A stretch of DNA of 64,000 bases, taken from positions 1,984,001 through 2,048,000 of the forward strand of contig NZ_CP028158.1 in NCBI RefSeq assembly GCF_003030345.1, written 5' to 3'. Each line of letters opens with the position of its first letter. The stretch's first letter is position 1. Below the pieces are notes generated by a model. It was given only the letters and a program-made list of their open reading frames with translations. It made no database searches and was not told the origin of the DNA. Shown here piece after piece: positions 31,910 through 41,995 of this stretch. The translations under genes were made by a program, and so were the position numbers. This DNA comes from Plantactinospora sp. BC1. GTDB lineage: Bacteria; Actinomycetota; Actinomycetes; Mycobacteriales; Micromonosporaceae.

Positions 31910-33112
31910 ATGCCAGTGAAGGTGATCGTCTCCACCGAATCCCGCTTCGTCCGCACCCCGGACGGGGCGGTCTGGACCAACGGCGGTCCGACCCGGCGAT
32001 TCTTCGCCCGATACCTCTCCGGCTTCGACCAGGTCCGGGTGCTGGCCCGGGTCGCCGAGGTGACCGCGCCGCCGGACGACGCCCACCGGGTGGACGGCGA
32101 CGGCGTCTCGATCTGCCCGGTGCCGTACTACGTCGGCCCCCGGCAGTACCTGCGTCGCCGGGCGGCGGTACTCCGCGCCGTCCGGCAGGCCGCCGCCAGC
32201 GCCGACGCGGTGATCGTCCGGGCCCCCTCGCCGATCGGCACCCTGCTGGTCTCGGCCCGCCGACGGATCGGCTCGCCGTACGCGATCGAGGTGGTGGGAG
32301 ACCCCTTCGACGTCTTTGCTCCCGGGGTGGTCGAGCACCCGCTGCGCCCGCTGCTGCGCCGCCGGTACATGGCGGCGATGCGGCAGCACTGCGCCACCGC
32401 GACCGGGGTGGCGTACGTGACCGAGGCGTACCTCCAGGCCCGCTATCCGGCCGCCCCCGGCGCCGTCACCGCCAACTACTCCAGCGTCGACCTTCCGGCC
32501 GAGGCCTACGTGCCCGCGCCGCGCGGCGTCGAACGCTGCCGCGACGCCCACACGCTCATCTCGGTCGGCTCGCTGGAGCAGATGTACAAGGGGATCGACA
32601 CCCTGATCGGGGCACTTCCCCGGCTCGCCGCGGCCGGCACGCCGGTCCGGCTGGTGCACCTCGGCGACGGCCGGTACCGGCCCCGGCTGGAACGGCTCGC
32701 CGCCGACCTCGGCGTACGCCGGCAGGTGCACTTCGCCGGCACGATCAGCGCCGCCGCCGAGGTACGCCGGCAACTCGACGCCGCCGACCTCTTCGTCATG
32801 CCGTCCCGCACGGAGGGGCTGCCGAAGGCCCTCATCGAGGCGATGGCCCGGGGACTGCCCGCCGTCGCCACCTCGGTCGGCGGCATCCCCGAGCTGCTGC
32901 CCCCGGAGGACATGGTGGCCGCGGACGACGTCGCCGGCCTCGCCCGGCTGATCGGCGCGCACCTGACCCAGCCCGACCGGATGTCGACCGCCTCGGCCCG
33001 CAACCTCGCCCGGTCCCGGGACTACCTGGACGAGGAACTCACCCGCCGCCGCAACGGGTTCTACCGCGAGGTCCGGGACGCCGTCGTCCTCGGCGCCTCG
33101 GCCGGTCGCTGA
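31910..33112 (+). CDS. GT4-family glycosyltransferase
   Basis: About 400 residues with a GT-B fold. The C-terminal donor site is clear: LISVGSLEQMYKGIDTLIGA, then LFVMPSRTEGLPKALIEAMA with the EX7E motif, then SVGGIPELL. It transfers a sugar from a nucleotide donor during polysaccharide assembly. Two starts are close: ATG at 31910, or GTG at 31916, which has better spacing to GCGAGGA. The 3' end overlaps the convergent polymerase gene by 52 bases. Confidence 0.88.
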   Translation: MPVKVIVSTESRFVRTPDGAVWTNGGPTRRFFARYLSGFDQVRVLARVAEVTAPPDDAHRVDGDGVSICPVPYYVGPRQYLRRRAAVLRAVRQAAASADAVIVRAPSPIGTLLVSARRRIGSPYAIEVVGDPFDVFAPGVVEHPLRPLLRRRYMAAMRQHCATATGVAYVTEAYLQARYPAAPGAVTANYSSVDLPAEAYVPAPRGVERCRDAHTLISVGSLEQMYKGIDTLIGALPRLAAAGTPVRLVHLGDGRYRPRLERLAADLGVRRQVHFAGTISAAAEVRRQLDAADLFVMPSRTEGLPKALIEAMARGLPAVATSVGGIPELLPPEDMVAADDVAGLARLIGAHLTQPDRMSTASARNLARSRDYLDEELTRRRNGFYREVRDAVVLGASAGR

Positions 33113-34695
33113 GCGGCGGCGCCCACCGGCCCGGCCTTCGCCCGCAGCACCGTGGTCGCGAAGAGCACCGCCAGGCCCACCGGCGCGAAGCGGGTGAGCA
33201 GGACGATGGTGATGTTGTCCAGGTCGCTGGTGAGCATGAGCACGGACGCCAGGCACAACGACGGCGCCAGGATCCTGGGTGCCAGCCGGTCACCGTCCCG
33301 GGCCCGCAGGTAGAGCGAGGTGACCCCGCGGATCAGCAGGCCCAGCACCAGGAACGAGGCGACGGCGCCGGCCGGACCGAAGTTCAGCATCGCCTCCCCG
33401 GCGATGCCGTAGACCCGGCTGACCCACCGTCCCGACTCGTAGTCGAACGCCCCCGGACCGGCGATCACCTCGGTACCGAAGTCGATTTTGCTCGGCACCC
33501 GTTCCGGCAGCACCGCCCGGGGAACCACCGTCGTCAGGTCGCCGAGATAGGACACGCCGTAGCCGAGCTCACCGACGCCGGAACGCTTGCGGTCCAGCAG
33601 TACCGCCTGGATGTCGGCCCGGGCCAGGTCGCCCAGGAGCAGCGTGGGCACGTCCCGGCCGGTCTCGGCGGAGAGCTGCGTGACGCTGCGCCCACTGCGC
33701 ACGGCGTCGACCGCCTGGGTACCGCCGCTCTTGTAGATCCCGTACAGGTACATGAAGCAGACGAAGAAGAGCGCGACGATCGCCAGCGCCTTGCGGGAGA
33801 CCTGGACGACCAGCAGGTGCACCAGGATCAGGCCGAGGAGCACCGGCCAGACCGTGTTGCTCCGGCTGCCGCGCAGGCCACCGACCAGGAACTGCACGAC
33901 CGCCAGCCCGACCAGCAGCAGCGCCACCACGCCGGGACGGCCGACGAGGGTACGACGCCAGCGCAGCAGCACGAGCAGGAAGGTCAGCAGCGGGAACGAC
34001 TCGGCCAGGATCAGCAGCCAGCCCGTCCCGGAGAGGACGCCCCGCTCACCGGTCATCGCGGTCAGATATCCGCTGAATCCGCCGAACATGGCGATCTCGA
34101 CGCCGAACGCCAGCACCCCGAGCGCCACGGCGACGGCCACGACCCGCACGAGCCGCTTCTCGTCCACCCGGAACCGTCCGCCCCCGGCCCGGCGCCGGTA
34201 CGCCGGCAGCACCAGGACGATCCGGTAGAGCAGCAACCCGATGCAGTTCAGTACGGCCATCGCGCCGAGCGCGTCCCGCCAGCTCGTCGGCGGCTGCACA
34301 GTCGCCGGCCAGTAGTCGAGCATGACGTGCAGCAGCGGGGCCAGGAAGAAGAAGTGGAAGCCCAGCAGACCGAGCATCGCCCGCGGGTCGAAGACGTCCA
34401 GTCGACGGCGCAGCCAGGCCGCCACGTCCACGCCGACCAGCACCCCGCAGGCGGCGACCGGGACGACGAACGGATGCCAGAGCAGCGGCTCGACGGCCAA
34501 CAGTACGGCGGTGATCGTCCCCACCAGGGCAGCGGCGAGCAGCAGGTCGCCCTGGAGGTCGGCGGCGGCCCGCCGCACGCCGCCCGGCATCACCGGGACC
34601 ACGACGTCCGGCACCGCCGGACCGCCGCCGGAGCGCCGGGACGACGGCCGGAGCCGGCCCGTCCCCGCGACCCGCGCCGGCTCACGACGGTCCAC
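33061..34695 (-). CDS. Wzy-like polysaccharide polymerase (O-antigen polymerase family)
   Basis: 544 residues with about twelve hydrophobic segments and a long extracellular loop (from YKSGGTQAVDAVRSGRSVTQ to the IDFGTEVIAGPGAFDYESG region), typical of oligosaccharide-repeat-unit polymerases. It would join lipid-linked repeat units outside the membrane. The GTG start overlaps the FkbM gene by 14 bases. It is the last gene of a long operon starting at 43080. Confidence 0.78.
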   Translation of the reverse strand: MDRREPARVAGTGRLRPSSRRSGGGPAVPDVVVPVMPGGVRRAAADLQGDLLLAAALVGTITAVLLAVEPLLWHPFVVPVAACGVLVGVDVAAWLRRRLDVFDPRAMLGLLGFHFFFLAPLLHVMLDYWPATVQPPTSWRDALGAMAVLNCIGLLLYRIVLVLPAYRRRAGGGRFRVDEKRLVRVVAVAVALGVLAFGVEIAMFGGFSGYLTAMTGERGVLSGTGWLLILAESFPLLTFLLVLLRWRRTLVGRPGVVALLLVGLAVVQFLVGGLRGSRSNTVWPVLLGLILVHLLVVQVSRKALAIVALFFVCFMYLYGIYKSGGTQAVDAVRSGRSVTQLSAETGRDVPTLLLGDLARADIQAVLLDRKRSGVGELGYGVSYLGDLTTVVPRAVLPERVPSKIDFGTEVIAGPGAFDYESGRWVSRVYGIAGEAMLNFGPAGAVASFLVLGLLIRGVTSLYLRARDGDRLAPRILAPSLCLASVLMLTSDLDNITIVLLTRFAPVGLAVLFATTVLRAKAGPVGAAAQRPAEAPRTTASRTSR

Positions 34696-35572
34696 CGCTC
34701 GGTTCGGGTTCCGCCGCGCGACCGCGCGACGGCGGGACGAGCGCGGACGGCGCCGGCCGGGACGCGTAGACGTAGTACGGGATCCACGGCCGGGGGTCCC
34801 GGGGACGGGTCCGGATGGAGTACCCGGCCGCGTTCAACAGCGCGGTGACCTCGTCGAAGGTGCGCTGCCAGCCCCGCCCCGGCAGGTCCGCCAGGAAGTC
34901 GTGGCAGGAGACCACGAGGTGGCGTACCCGGTCCAGCGCCCCGGTCGAGCCGGCCAGCACGGCCGCCTCCGCCCCCTCGATGTTCATCTTGAGCAGGTCG
35001 ACCCGCCGCACGTCGAGCGTCGTCAGGATCTCCTCCAGGGTCCGCCCGGGCACCAGCACCCCGGCGGCCGGGTCCGAGGTCAGCCCGTTGCGGATGTGCA
35101 GCTCCGGATCGTCCTCGATGAGCACCGGCCCCGGCCGGCCGACCACCGCGCACTGCAGCGTCGTCACGTTGGTCAGCCCGTTCTCCGCCACGGTGCGGGT
35201 CAGGCAGCGGAAGGTGCGGGGATGCGCCTCGATGCTGACCACCCGACCTTCCGGACCGACCAGCCGGGAGAAGAGCCGCACCTCGCCGCCGACCCCGGCA
35301 CCGATGTCCAGCACGGTGTCGCCCGGCTGCGGCCGGTAGTCGTGCAGGAAGACGTCGGTGGTCATCCGGTCCTGCATCGCCGGTGTCGGGCCACCGACCC
35401 GGGTGTTCACCAGCACCCCGTCGCGGTACCGGTGGATCCAGTCGCCGTCGTCGTGGCGCAGCACGCAGCGGCCACGCGCGCGGACCGACAGGTAGCCGGA
35501 GCCGATCAGCGCGGTCAGCCGGGGGTCCAGCCCGGTCCGGACGATCCCGCCCAGCCGACTCCGCAGGCTCAT
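34682..35572 (-). CDS. FkbM-family methyltransferase
   Basis: 296 residues. The SAM site is DTVLDIGAGVGGEVRLFSRL, followed by VSIEAHPRTFRCLTRTVAEN and RVDLLKMNIEGAEAAVLAGS, the FkbM hallmarks. It probably O-methylates a sugar of the exopolysaccharide. The ATG overlaps the epimerase stop (ATGA). Confidence 0.88.
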   Translation of the reverse strand: MSLRSRLGGIVRTGLDPRLTALIGSGYLSVRARGRCVLRHDDGDWIHRYRDGVLVNTRVGGPTPAMQDRMTTDVFLHDYRPQPGDTVLDIGAGVGGEVRLFSRLVGPEGRVVSIEAHPRTFRCLTRTVAENGLTNVTTLQCAVVGRPGPVLIEDDPELHIRNGLTSDPAAGVLVPGRTLEEILTTLDVRRVDLLKMNIEGAEAAVLAGSTGALDRVRHLVVSCHDFLADLPGRGWQRTFDEVTALLNAAGYSIRTRPRDPRPWIPYYVYASRPAPSALVPPSRGRAAEPEPSGGPS

Positions 35573-36567
35573 CGCCGCGGCCCCGGCTCGGCCGGCCCGG
35601 CGGACGCCCCGACGTGGTCGCGGTACCACTCGAAGGTCCGGCGGACACCCTCCTCCAGCGGCACCTCCGGCTCGAAGCCGGTCAGCCGGCGCAGCAGGCC
35701 GAGGTCGGGGCAGCGCCGGGCGACCGAGTCGGCCGGGGCGGGCAGCGCGGCCAGCGCGGTGTCGACCCGGGCCACCCGCAGCACCAGCTTGGCCAGGTCC
35801 GCGATGTTGGTCTCCTCGGTGTCGTTGCCGATGTTGACCACGCCGGGTGCCTCCGGCAGCCGCATCAGCCGCAGCACCGCCTCGACCGCGTCGTCGACGT
35901 GGCAGAAGGCCCGCGACTGGTCGGCGCCCCAGACCCGGAACGGGTTCTCCGCACCGAGCGCCCGCAGCACCATCTCCGGGATGACGTGGTCGGCACCCAT
36001 CCGGGGGCCGTAGACGTTGTGGAAGCGGCCGATCACCAGGTGGCAGCCCTTCGCGGCGGCGCCGTGCAGCAGGGCGGCCTCGCCGAGCAGCTTGCTGATC
36101 CCGTACGCGAACCGGGGCGCGGCCACGTTCGGCACGAGTACCGGCACCCGCTCGTCGGTCGGCACCGGCACCACGCCGGCGGTCACCCCGCCGGCGTAGA
36201 CCTCGCTGGTGGAGCTGAAGAAGACCCGGTCACCGGGGGTCAGCCAGTCCAGCAGGTGCAGTGCGGTCAACGTGTTCACCCGGACCACCCGGCTCGGGTC
36301 GGCCGCCACGTTGCGTACCCCGACGACCGCCGCCAGCAGGTAGATCTGGTCGTACCCGTGCGGCAGGGCGGCCCAGGCCGAGGGGCGGGTCAGGTCGGCC
36401 GAGACGACCTCGACGCCGGCCGAGGAGACCACCTCGGCCAACTCGTCGTCCCAGCGGCCCCGGGAGAAGTCGTCCACGCAGGTCACCTGGTGGCCCTCGG
36501 CGACGAGCCGGCGGGTCAGGTGCAGTCCGATGAACCCGGCACCGCCGAGCACGAGAGCGCGGCTCAT
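35569..36567 (-). CDS. NAD-dependent epimerase/dehydratase (extended SDR)
   Basis: 332 residues. NAD-binding LVLGGAGFIGLHLTRRLV, active-site Ser in RVFFSSTSEVYAGG and YGISK (Tyr and Lys), and C-terminal FEPEVPLEEGVRRTFEWYRD. The overall pattern resembles UDP-xylose synthase and dTDP-glucose 4,6-dehydratase relatives. It supplies a modified nucleotide sugar to the locus. The ATG overlaps the dehydrogenase stop (ATGA). Confidence 0.9.
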   Translation of the reverse strand: MSRALVLGGAGFIGLHLTRRLVAEGHQVTCVDDFSRGRWDDELAEVVSSAGVEVVSADLTRPSAWAALPHGYDQIYLLAAVVGVRNVAADPSRVVRVNTLTALHLLDWLTPGDRVFFSSTSEVYAGGVTAGVVPVPTDERVPVLVPNVAAPRFAYGISKLLGEAALLHGAAAKGCHLVIGRFHNVYGPRMGADHVIPEMVLRALGAENPFRVWGADQSRAFCHVDDAVEAVLRLMRLPEAPGVVNIGNDTEETNIADLAKLVLRVARVDTALAALPAPADSVARRCPDLGLLRRLTGFEPEVPLEEGVRRTFEWYRDHVGASAGPAEPGPRR

Positions 36568-37895
36568 GCCGGCACCGTCGGCAGCGTCCGGGCGCCGGCC
36601 TGTCCGCGCGCCGGCCGGTAACCGATCCCCGCGTACCGGACACCGGCGGCGACGAGGGCCGCCTCGTCGAGGATCCGCCACGAGTCGTAGACCACCGCCG
36701 GACGGACCTCGCCGAGCAGCTTCTCGACCTGGATGGCGCAGTAGTCCGGGTGGTCGGTGAGCACCAGCACGGCGTCGGAGTTCCGGAACGCCTCGTCCAG
36801 GCTGACCGGCTCGCCGCCGTGCCGCCGGATGACCTCGGGCGGGACCAGCGCGTCGTGCCCGGAGACGGTCAGCCCGGCGGCCTGGAACATCGGCATCATG
36901 GTGTCGATCGGAGCGCCGCGCATGTCGTCGGTGGGCGGCCAGCCCTTGTACGCCCAGCCCAGCACGGCCAACCGGGCACCGGCGGTCTCTCCCCGCTCCT
37001 GGCGGAGCAGCTCCACCACCGTCTCGGCCACGTGTCCGGGCAGCCGTTCGTTGAGCCGGCGCGCGGCGGCGACCAGGAAGGGCGGCGCGTCCCCGGCGCT
37101 CTCCACCATCAGGTACGGGTCCTTGGAGAGGCAGCCGCCGCCGACGTACCCGGGCCGGGCGAGGTCGGGGCGCGGATAGTCGAGGTTGGCGGCCCGGATC
37201 ACCTCCAGCGGGTCGAGCCCGTGCCGCTCGGCGACCAGGGCGACCTCGTTGCCGTAGGCGTAGATCAGGTCGGTGTGGCAGTTGTTCGAGAGCTTGACCA
37301 GTTCGGCCGCCTCCAGGCTGGAGACCGGCACGATCTGCCGGGCGATCCCGGCGAAGAGGTCCTGGCCGGCCCGCAGGCTCTGCTCGTCGAGCCCGCCGAC
37401 CACCTGCGGCAGTTCGACGAGTTCGCGCAGCGCCTGCCCCTGGATGGTGCGTTCCGGCGCCATCACCAGGCGGGCGGTCCCCCAGCTCCGGGTCAGCGCC
37501 GGCAGCACCACCCGGCGGCAGGTCCCGACCGGCACGGTGCTGCGCACCACCACCAGCGTCTCCGGCGCGCAGGTGCGGGCGACGTCGGCGGCCGCCCGGG
37601 CCAGGTTCGTCAGGTCGGGTCGGTGGGTGTGCGGGTCGACCGGGGTGGAGACGCAGATGATGACGGCGTCGACCTCGGGATCCAGTTCGGTCCGCAGGCT
37701 GAGCGAGTCGCCCACCGCGGCACCGAGGATCCGTTCCAGGCCGGGCTCGAAGAGGTGCAGCCGGCCGCGCCGCAGCGACTCCAGCACCTCGGGGTTCGCG
37801 TCCACGCCGCAGACCCGGTAGCCCCGCTCGGCCAGGACCGCGCTGAGCGTCAGCCCGACGTAACCGAGTCCTACGACGCCGATTCTTGGATACAC
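36564..37895 (-). CDS. UDP-sugar 6-dehydrogenase (UDP-Glc/UDP-ManNAc dehydrogenase family)
   Basis: 443 residues with all three domains: NAD-binding [20 protein letters not shown], central VSSLEAAELVKLSNNCHTDL, catalytic Cys in GYVGGGCLSKDPYLM, and C-terminal AVLGWAYKGWPPTDDMRGAP. It oxidises a UDP-hexose to a uronic acid, so the polymer is probably acidic. The GTG start has AAAGGAG in front and lies inside the preceding gene (25-base overlap). Confidence 0.93.
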   Translation of the reverse strand: MYPRIGVVGLGYVGLTLSAVLAERGYRVCGVDANPEVLESLRRGRLHLFEPGLERILGAAVGDSLSLRTELDPEVDAVIICVSTPVDPHTHRPDLTNLARAAADVARTCAPETLVVVRSTVPVGTCRRVVLPALTRSWGTARLVMAPERTIQGQALRELVELPQVVGGLDEQSLRAGQDLFAGIARQIVPVSSLEAAELVKLSNNCHTDLIYAYGNEVALVAERHGLDPLEVIRAANLDYPRPDLARPGYVGGGCLSKDPYLMVESAGDAPPFLVAAARRLNERLPGHVAETVVELLRQERGETAGARLAVLGWAYKGWPPTDDMRGAPIDTMMPMFQAAGLTVSGHDALVPPEVIRRHGGEPVSLDEAFRNSDAVLVLTDHPDYCAIQVEKLLGEVRPAVVYDSWRILDEAALVAAGVRYAGIGYRPARGQAGARTLPTVPA

Positions 37896-38848
37896 GCCGA
37901 CTCCTTTGGCTGTGCTGGCGGGGTGACGGACGGGACCACGCCCCGGTCCGGGAGCTGGATGCCGGCGGTGGCGTACCACAGCGCCGAGACGGAGGCCGGC
38001 AGGTCGTAGCTGGGCCGCCAGCCGAGCAGGTCGGCGGCGGCGCGGATGTCGGCACACGCCCAGCCGACCCCGCCCGACCGGGAGGTGCCGGGCGGGCCCG
38101 CCTCCTCCTCGATCCGGCCGGTGAAACCGGCGGCCCGGGCCAGCAGCTGCACCGCGGTCCGGGTCGGCACGGCACGACCGCTGCCGATGTTGAAGATTCG
38201 TCTGGGCAGGGCCCGGATCCGTACCGCGGCCCGGACCGCGAGCGCCACGTCCCGGACGTCGACGAAGTCGCGGTGGGCGTCGAGGCTGCCCAGCACGATC
38301 CGGTCCTCGCCCCGGGCCAGCGCCTGGCGCAGCAGTAGAGCGGCGCGGCCGAGGACGTTGCCGGTGGGCAGGCCGGGGCCGACCGGGTTGAAGACCCGCA
38401 GCACCACCCCGTCGACCCGGCCGGCCCGGCAGGCCAGCTCGACGAGCCGGGTACCGGCCAGGTGGCTGACGCCGTACGCCCCGATCGGGCGGGTGGCGGC
38501 GGATTCGTCGGCCGCCTCACCCGGCGGGATCGGGCCGTACTCGCCGGCCGAGCCGATCCGGACGAGCCGGGCCCGTGGCGCGCCGGCGGCGACCGCCTCG
38601 ACGAGTTTCGCCGTCACCAGCGTGTTGGCCAGGACGAGTTGGTCGTCGGTGCCGTCCAGCGCGCCCGTACAGTTGACGACCGCGTCCGGTGCGACCGCCC
38701 GGACCAGTCGGGTCAGCTCCCGGAGTTCGACGGTGCCGAGGTCGCAGTCGGCGCGTCCGGGGCAGCGCAGTTCGGCGTCGGGGGCGAGTACGGCCCGGAC
38801 CTGCCGCCCGACGAACCCCGACGCCCCGAAGAGCAGTACGGTGCTCAC
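37871..38848 (-). CDS. NAD-dependent sugar epimerase/reductase (RmlD/GalE-like)
   Basis: 325 residues: [37 protein letters not shown] and YGVSHLAG. The usual catalytic YxxxK reads YGVSH, with His in place of Lys, so activity may be changed. Later motifs [14 protein letters not shown] and [18 protein letters not shown] are normal. The GTG overlaps the nucleotidyltransferase stop (GTGA). Confidence 0.83.
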   Translation of the reverse strand: MSTVLLFGASGFVGRQVRAVLAPDAELRCPGRADCDLGTVELRELTRLVRAVAPDAVVNCTGALDGTDDQLVLANTLVTAKLVEAVAAGAPRARLVRIGSAGEYGPIPPGEAADESAATRPIGAYGVSHLAGTRLVELACRAGRVDGVVLRVFNPVGPGLPTGNVLGRAALLLRQALARGEDRIVLGSLDAHRDFVDVRDVALAVRAAVRIRALPRRIFNIGSGRAVPTRTAVQLLARAAGFTGRIEEEAGPPGTSRSGGVGWACADIRAAADLLGWRPSYDLPASVSALWYATAGIQLPDRGVVPSVTPPAQPKESACIQESAS

Positions 38849-39573
38849 ACCGGCTCCGGCACGGTCGAGGGCAGCAGCAGCGGCCGGAGCATCTCGAACG
38901 ACCGGTTGGCCTCGTCGTAGTCCTCGGGCCGGCCGATGTCCAGCCAGTAGCCGTCGAAGTCGTAGCTGGCCGGCAGCCGCTCCTGGGCGATCAGGTCGAG
39001 CATGAGCTGGTCGAACCCGAAGGCGAGTCCGGCCGGGTAGGACTCGATCGCGGCGGCGGAGAGGCCGTAGACGCCCATGCTGACCCGGTAGTCGAGGGTG
39101 GGCTTCTCCTCGAACCGCACCACCCGGCCGTGTTCGGTGGCGAGCACCCCGAAGTCGATTTTGACGGTACGCCGGAACGTGGCGACGGTGAGCGGGGCGC
39201 CGGAGTCGGCGTGCACCCGCAGCAGGTCGGCGTAGTCCAGGTCGGTGAGGATGTCGCCGTTCATCACGAGGAAGTGCTCCGGCAGCCGGTCGCGCATCAT
39301 GAACAGCGGGCCGACCGTCGACAGCGGGACGTGTTCCTCCAGGTATTCCACCTCGATGCCGAACCGGGAGCCGTCTCCGACGAAGGCCCGGACCAGCGAA
39401 CCCAGGTGGTTGATCGCCAGTGTCGCCCGGGTGAAGCCCCGCGCGGCGAGCTGCCGCAGCACGATCTCCAGTACGGCGTAGCTGTCCCCGATCGGCACCA
39501 GCGGCTTGGGCAGCGCGGTCGTGTACGGCCGCAGCCGGACACCCTTGCCGCCCGCCATGATCACTACATGCAT
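38845..39573 (-). CDS. Sugar-phosphate nucleotidyltransferase
   Basis: 242 residues. The nucleotide-binding signature [20 protein letters not shown] is intact, as are [25 protein letters not shown] and [14 protein letters not shown]. It makes an NDP-sugar from a sugar-1-phosphate (glucose-, mannose- or heptose-type). The ATG overlaps the preceding epimerase by ten bases. Confidence 0.92.
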   Translation of the reverse strand: MHVVIMAGGKGVRLRPYTTALPKPLVPIGDSYAVLEIVLRQLAARGFTRATLAINHLGSLVRAFVGDGSRFGIEVEYLEEHVPLSTVGPLFMMRDRLPEHFLVMNGDILTDLDYADLLRVHADSGAPLTVATFRRTVKIDFGVLATEHGRVVRFEEKPTLDYRVSMGVYGLSAAAIESYPAGLAFGFDQLMLDLIAQERLPASYDFDGYWLDIGRPEDYDEANRSFEMLRPLLLPSTVPEPV

Positions 39574-40580
39574 GTCGCCCCCTGTCCACCCGTCGCGCCC
39601 TGAGCCGGCACCAGCACCGGTGCCGCCGGGGCGACACCCCGACCGCCGGCGAGTTCGATCTCGAACCAGGCCACCGTCGAACGGAGCCCGTCGGGCAGCG
39701 GTGCCGGCTCGACGCCGGGAAAGAGTTCGCGGAGCAGCGCGCCGTCCGCCTGGGAATGCCGCACGTCGCCCGGACGCGGCGCGGCGACCTGTCGGGGGAT
39801 CGGCCGGCCGAGCACCGTCTCCAGGGCCGCGACCAGGTCACGCAGGCTGGTCCGGGTCTCGAAGGCGAGGTTGACCGGCTGGTCGTGCCGCACGCCGCGC
39901 CGGACGGCGTCGAGCAGGACGGCGGAGACGGTGTCCACGTGGGTGAAGTCGCGGGACTGGTTGCCGTCGCCGTAGAAGACCACGGGTTCGCCGGAGAGTG
40001 CCGCGTGGACGAACCGGGGGATCACCGCGGCGTACGGGTGGTCGTGCCGCTGCCGGGGTCCGTACACGTTGAAGAACCGGAAGGCGAGCGCGGCGATCCC
40101 GTACGACGCCTGGTAGGCCAGCGTGTACGCCTCGGTGGCGAGCTTGCTCGCCGCGTACGGGCTCAGCGGCCTGGTCCAGTCCAACTCGTTCTTGGGCAGT
40201 CCCGGGTTCGCCCCGTAGACCGATGAGGAGGAGGCGACGACGACGTGGCCGACCTCGTGCCGGCGGGCCGCCTCCAGCACCAGCACCGTTCCGGTGGCGT
40301 TGGCGGCGTGCGAGTCGAGCGGGTACCGCACCGAGCGCGGCACGCTGGGCAGGGCCGCCAGGTGCACGACGGCGTCCCGGCCGGCCATCGCCCGGTCCAG
40401 CGCCGTCTGGTCCAGGATGGACGCCTCGACGAGTTCGACGTCCCGGTCGCGCAGGTTGCCGGCCCGGCCGGTGGAGAGGTCGTCGATGACGCGCACGTCG
40501 GTGATCGCCGGATCGGCCAGCGCGGACTCGACCAGGTTGGACCCGATGAATCCGGCTCCGCCGGTCACGAGAAGTCGCAT
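39564..40580 (-). CDS. UDP-glucose 4-epimerase-type SDR
   Basis: 338 residues: [40 protein letters not shown], active-site [15 protein letters not shown] and YAASK (Tyr and Lys), then [20 protein letters not shown]. It most resembles UDP-GlcNAc/UDP-glucose 4-epimerases of the WbpP/GalE group. It starts the lower part of the operon after a 125-base gap that is AT-rich at its distal side. Confidence 0.9.
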   Translation of the reverse strand: MRLLVTGGAGFIGSNLVESALADPAITDVRVIDDLSTGRAGNLRDRDVELVEASILDQTALDRAMAGRDAVVHLAALPSVPRSVRYPLDSHAANATGTVLVLEAARRHEVGHVVVASSSSVYGANPGLPKNELDWTRPLSPYAASKLATEAYTLAYQASYGIAALAFRFFNVYGPRQRHDHPYAAVIPRFVHAALSGEPVVFYGDGNQSRDFTHVDTVSAVLLDAVRRGVRHDQPVNLAFETRTSLRDLVAALETVLGRPIPRQVAAPRPGDVRHSQADGALLRELFPGVEPAPLPDGLRSTVAWFEIELAGGRGVAPAAPVLVPAQGATGGQGATCM

Positions 40581-40705
40581 CGCACGGCCCCCTCCCTATC
40601 CACCGGCGCGGCACCGCTGGACGGGTGCGCTCGGTCTCCGGCTCCCGGACGGAGGGGTGAGGTACCGGGAGCGGCAGTGTTGACGACGTCAGGCTACCGT
40701 CGCTA

Positions 40706-41995
40706 TTAACCCTTTACGGTGATTTTGAGCATGTTTATACTATTTTCTGGTTGCTCGGCTGCTCGTCGTACCAGCCGCCACCGCAACAGTGTCCAGGCTC
40801 CGACGGAGAGTGCCGCGTACAACACGCAGCAGGCCAGCGCCGCGCCGGCCAGCCCGAGCAGCGAAACCAGCGAGGTGTAGGCCAGCACCGCCAGCACGCA
40901 GCCCGCCGCACCCAGCAGCCCGGCCGTACCCATCCAGCCGCCACCGAGCAGTCCCCGGCTCGCCACCTCGAACGGCGCCAGGATCACCCCCGCGCCGAGC
41001 AGGGCGGGCAGCAGGAACCGCACCGGGGCGAACTCCGGACCGAAGACCGGGACGACCAGCACCCAGCCGGCCACCGCCACCGGCACGCTGAACGCGGCCG
41101 CCCAGCGGACCGCCCGCCAGGCGGCACGCCGGACGAAGTCCAGGCCACGGCCCGCCGCCACCTCCCGGAGCGCGAGCTGCCCCATCGCGGCCGGCACCAG
41201 GGCGGGCAGTCCACTGATCGTCACCGCCAGCGAGTAGACGGCGACGTCGGCCGGGCCGGCGACCGCACCGAGCACGTAGCGGTCCAGCCGCATCACCACC
41301 ACCAGCCCCAGGGTCATGCCCAGGGCGCGCACCCCGGCGCCGGGCAGCTCGACGAGGCGGCGCCACGGCAGCGACGGGAGCGCGAAGAGCCCGGCAGCGC
41401 GCAGGCGTACGGCCTGCCAGCCGCCGGCCACCGCCATCAGCAGACCCTGACCGAGCAGCAGCGCCCACGCCGTACGGTCCAGGGCGGCCGCGCCGACGAC
41501 GCCCAGCGCACCGGCCAACGCCACCAGCGCCGCCCAACCGCTGCCGGCGCGGAACCGGCCACCCGCGTACCAGGCGTCGGGCAGCTGGGTGAGCGCGACC
41601 TGACCGGCGGCGTTGACGAAGACGCCGACCAGCAGTGCCGGTCCGGCCAGTTCGGGACCGATCAGCGGGGCGGAGAGGGCGCAGAGCAGCACGGCGAGCA
41701 CCCCGGCGGCGCCGGCCGACAGCACCGTCCACCAGGCGAACGAGGCGACCAGGAGCTGCCGCCCGACGGCGTCGGCGCCGGGGATCCGCGACCGCAGCGC
41801 CGACCCGGTGCCCATCCCGACCAGCAGCGCGGCGACGCTGCCGAAGGTCACCCCGAGCACCATCAGGCCCCGGTCGTGCGGGCCGAGCAGCCAGGTCGCC
41901 ACCACGGCACCGCCGGCCACCAGCGCGGCGCGCAGCGCGCCGAAACCGGTCAGCCCGACCAGCGGCGAGGAGCGCAGCCGGTTCAGCGGGCCCAC
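40706..41995 (-). CDS. Wzx-like polysaccharide flippase (MATE/MOP superfamily)
   Basis: About 429 residues with some twelve hydrophobic segments, for example LVATWLLGPHDRGLMVLGVT near the N-terminus and RYVLGAVAGPADVAVYSLAV in the middle. These are typical of lipopolysaccharide/exopolysaccharide flippases. The last residues (NSINMLKITVKG) are encoded by notably AT-rich DNA, unlike the rest. The GTG at 41995 is chosen; a GTG at 42007 is also possible. Either overlaps the upstream GT4 gene. Confidence 0.82.
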   Translation of the reverse strand: MGPLNRLRSSPLVGLTGFGALRAALVAGGAVVATWLLGPHDRGLMVLGVTFGSVAALLVGMGTGSALRSRIPGADAVGRQLLVASFAWWTVLSAGAAGVLAVLLCALSAPLIGPELAGPALLVGVFVNAAGQVALTQLPDAWYAGGRFRAGSGWAALVALAGALGVVGAAALDRTAWALLLGQGLLMAVAGGWQAVRLRAAGLFALPSLPWRRLVELPGAGVRALGMTLGLVVVMRLDRYVLGAVAGPADVAVYSLAVTISGLPALVPAAMGQLALREVAAGRGLDFVRRAAWRAVRWAAAFSVPVAVAGWVLVVPVFGPEFAPVRFLLPALLGAGVILAPFEVASRGLLGGGWMGTAGLLGAAGCVLAVLAYTSLVSLLGLAGAALACCVLYAALSVGAWTLLRWRLVRRAAEQPENSINMLKITVKG

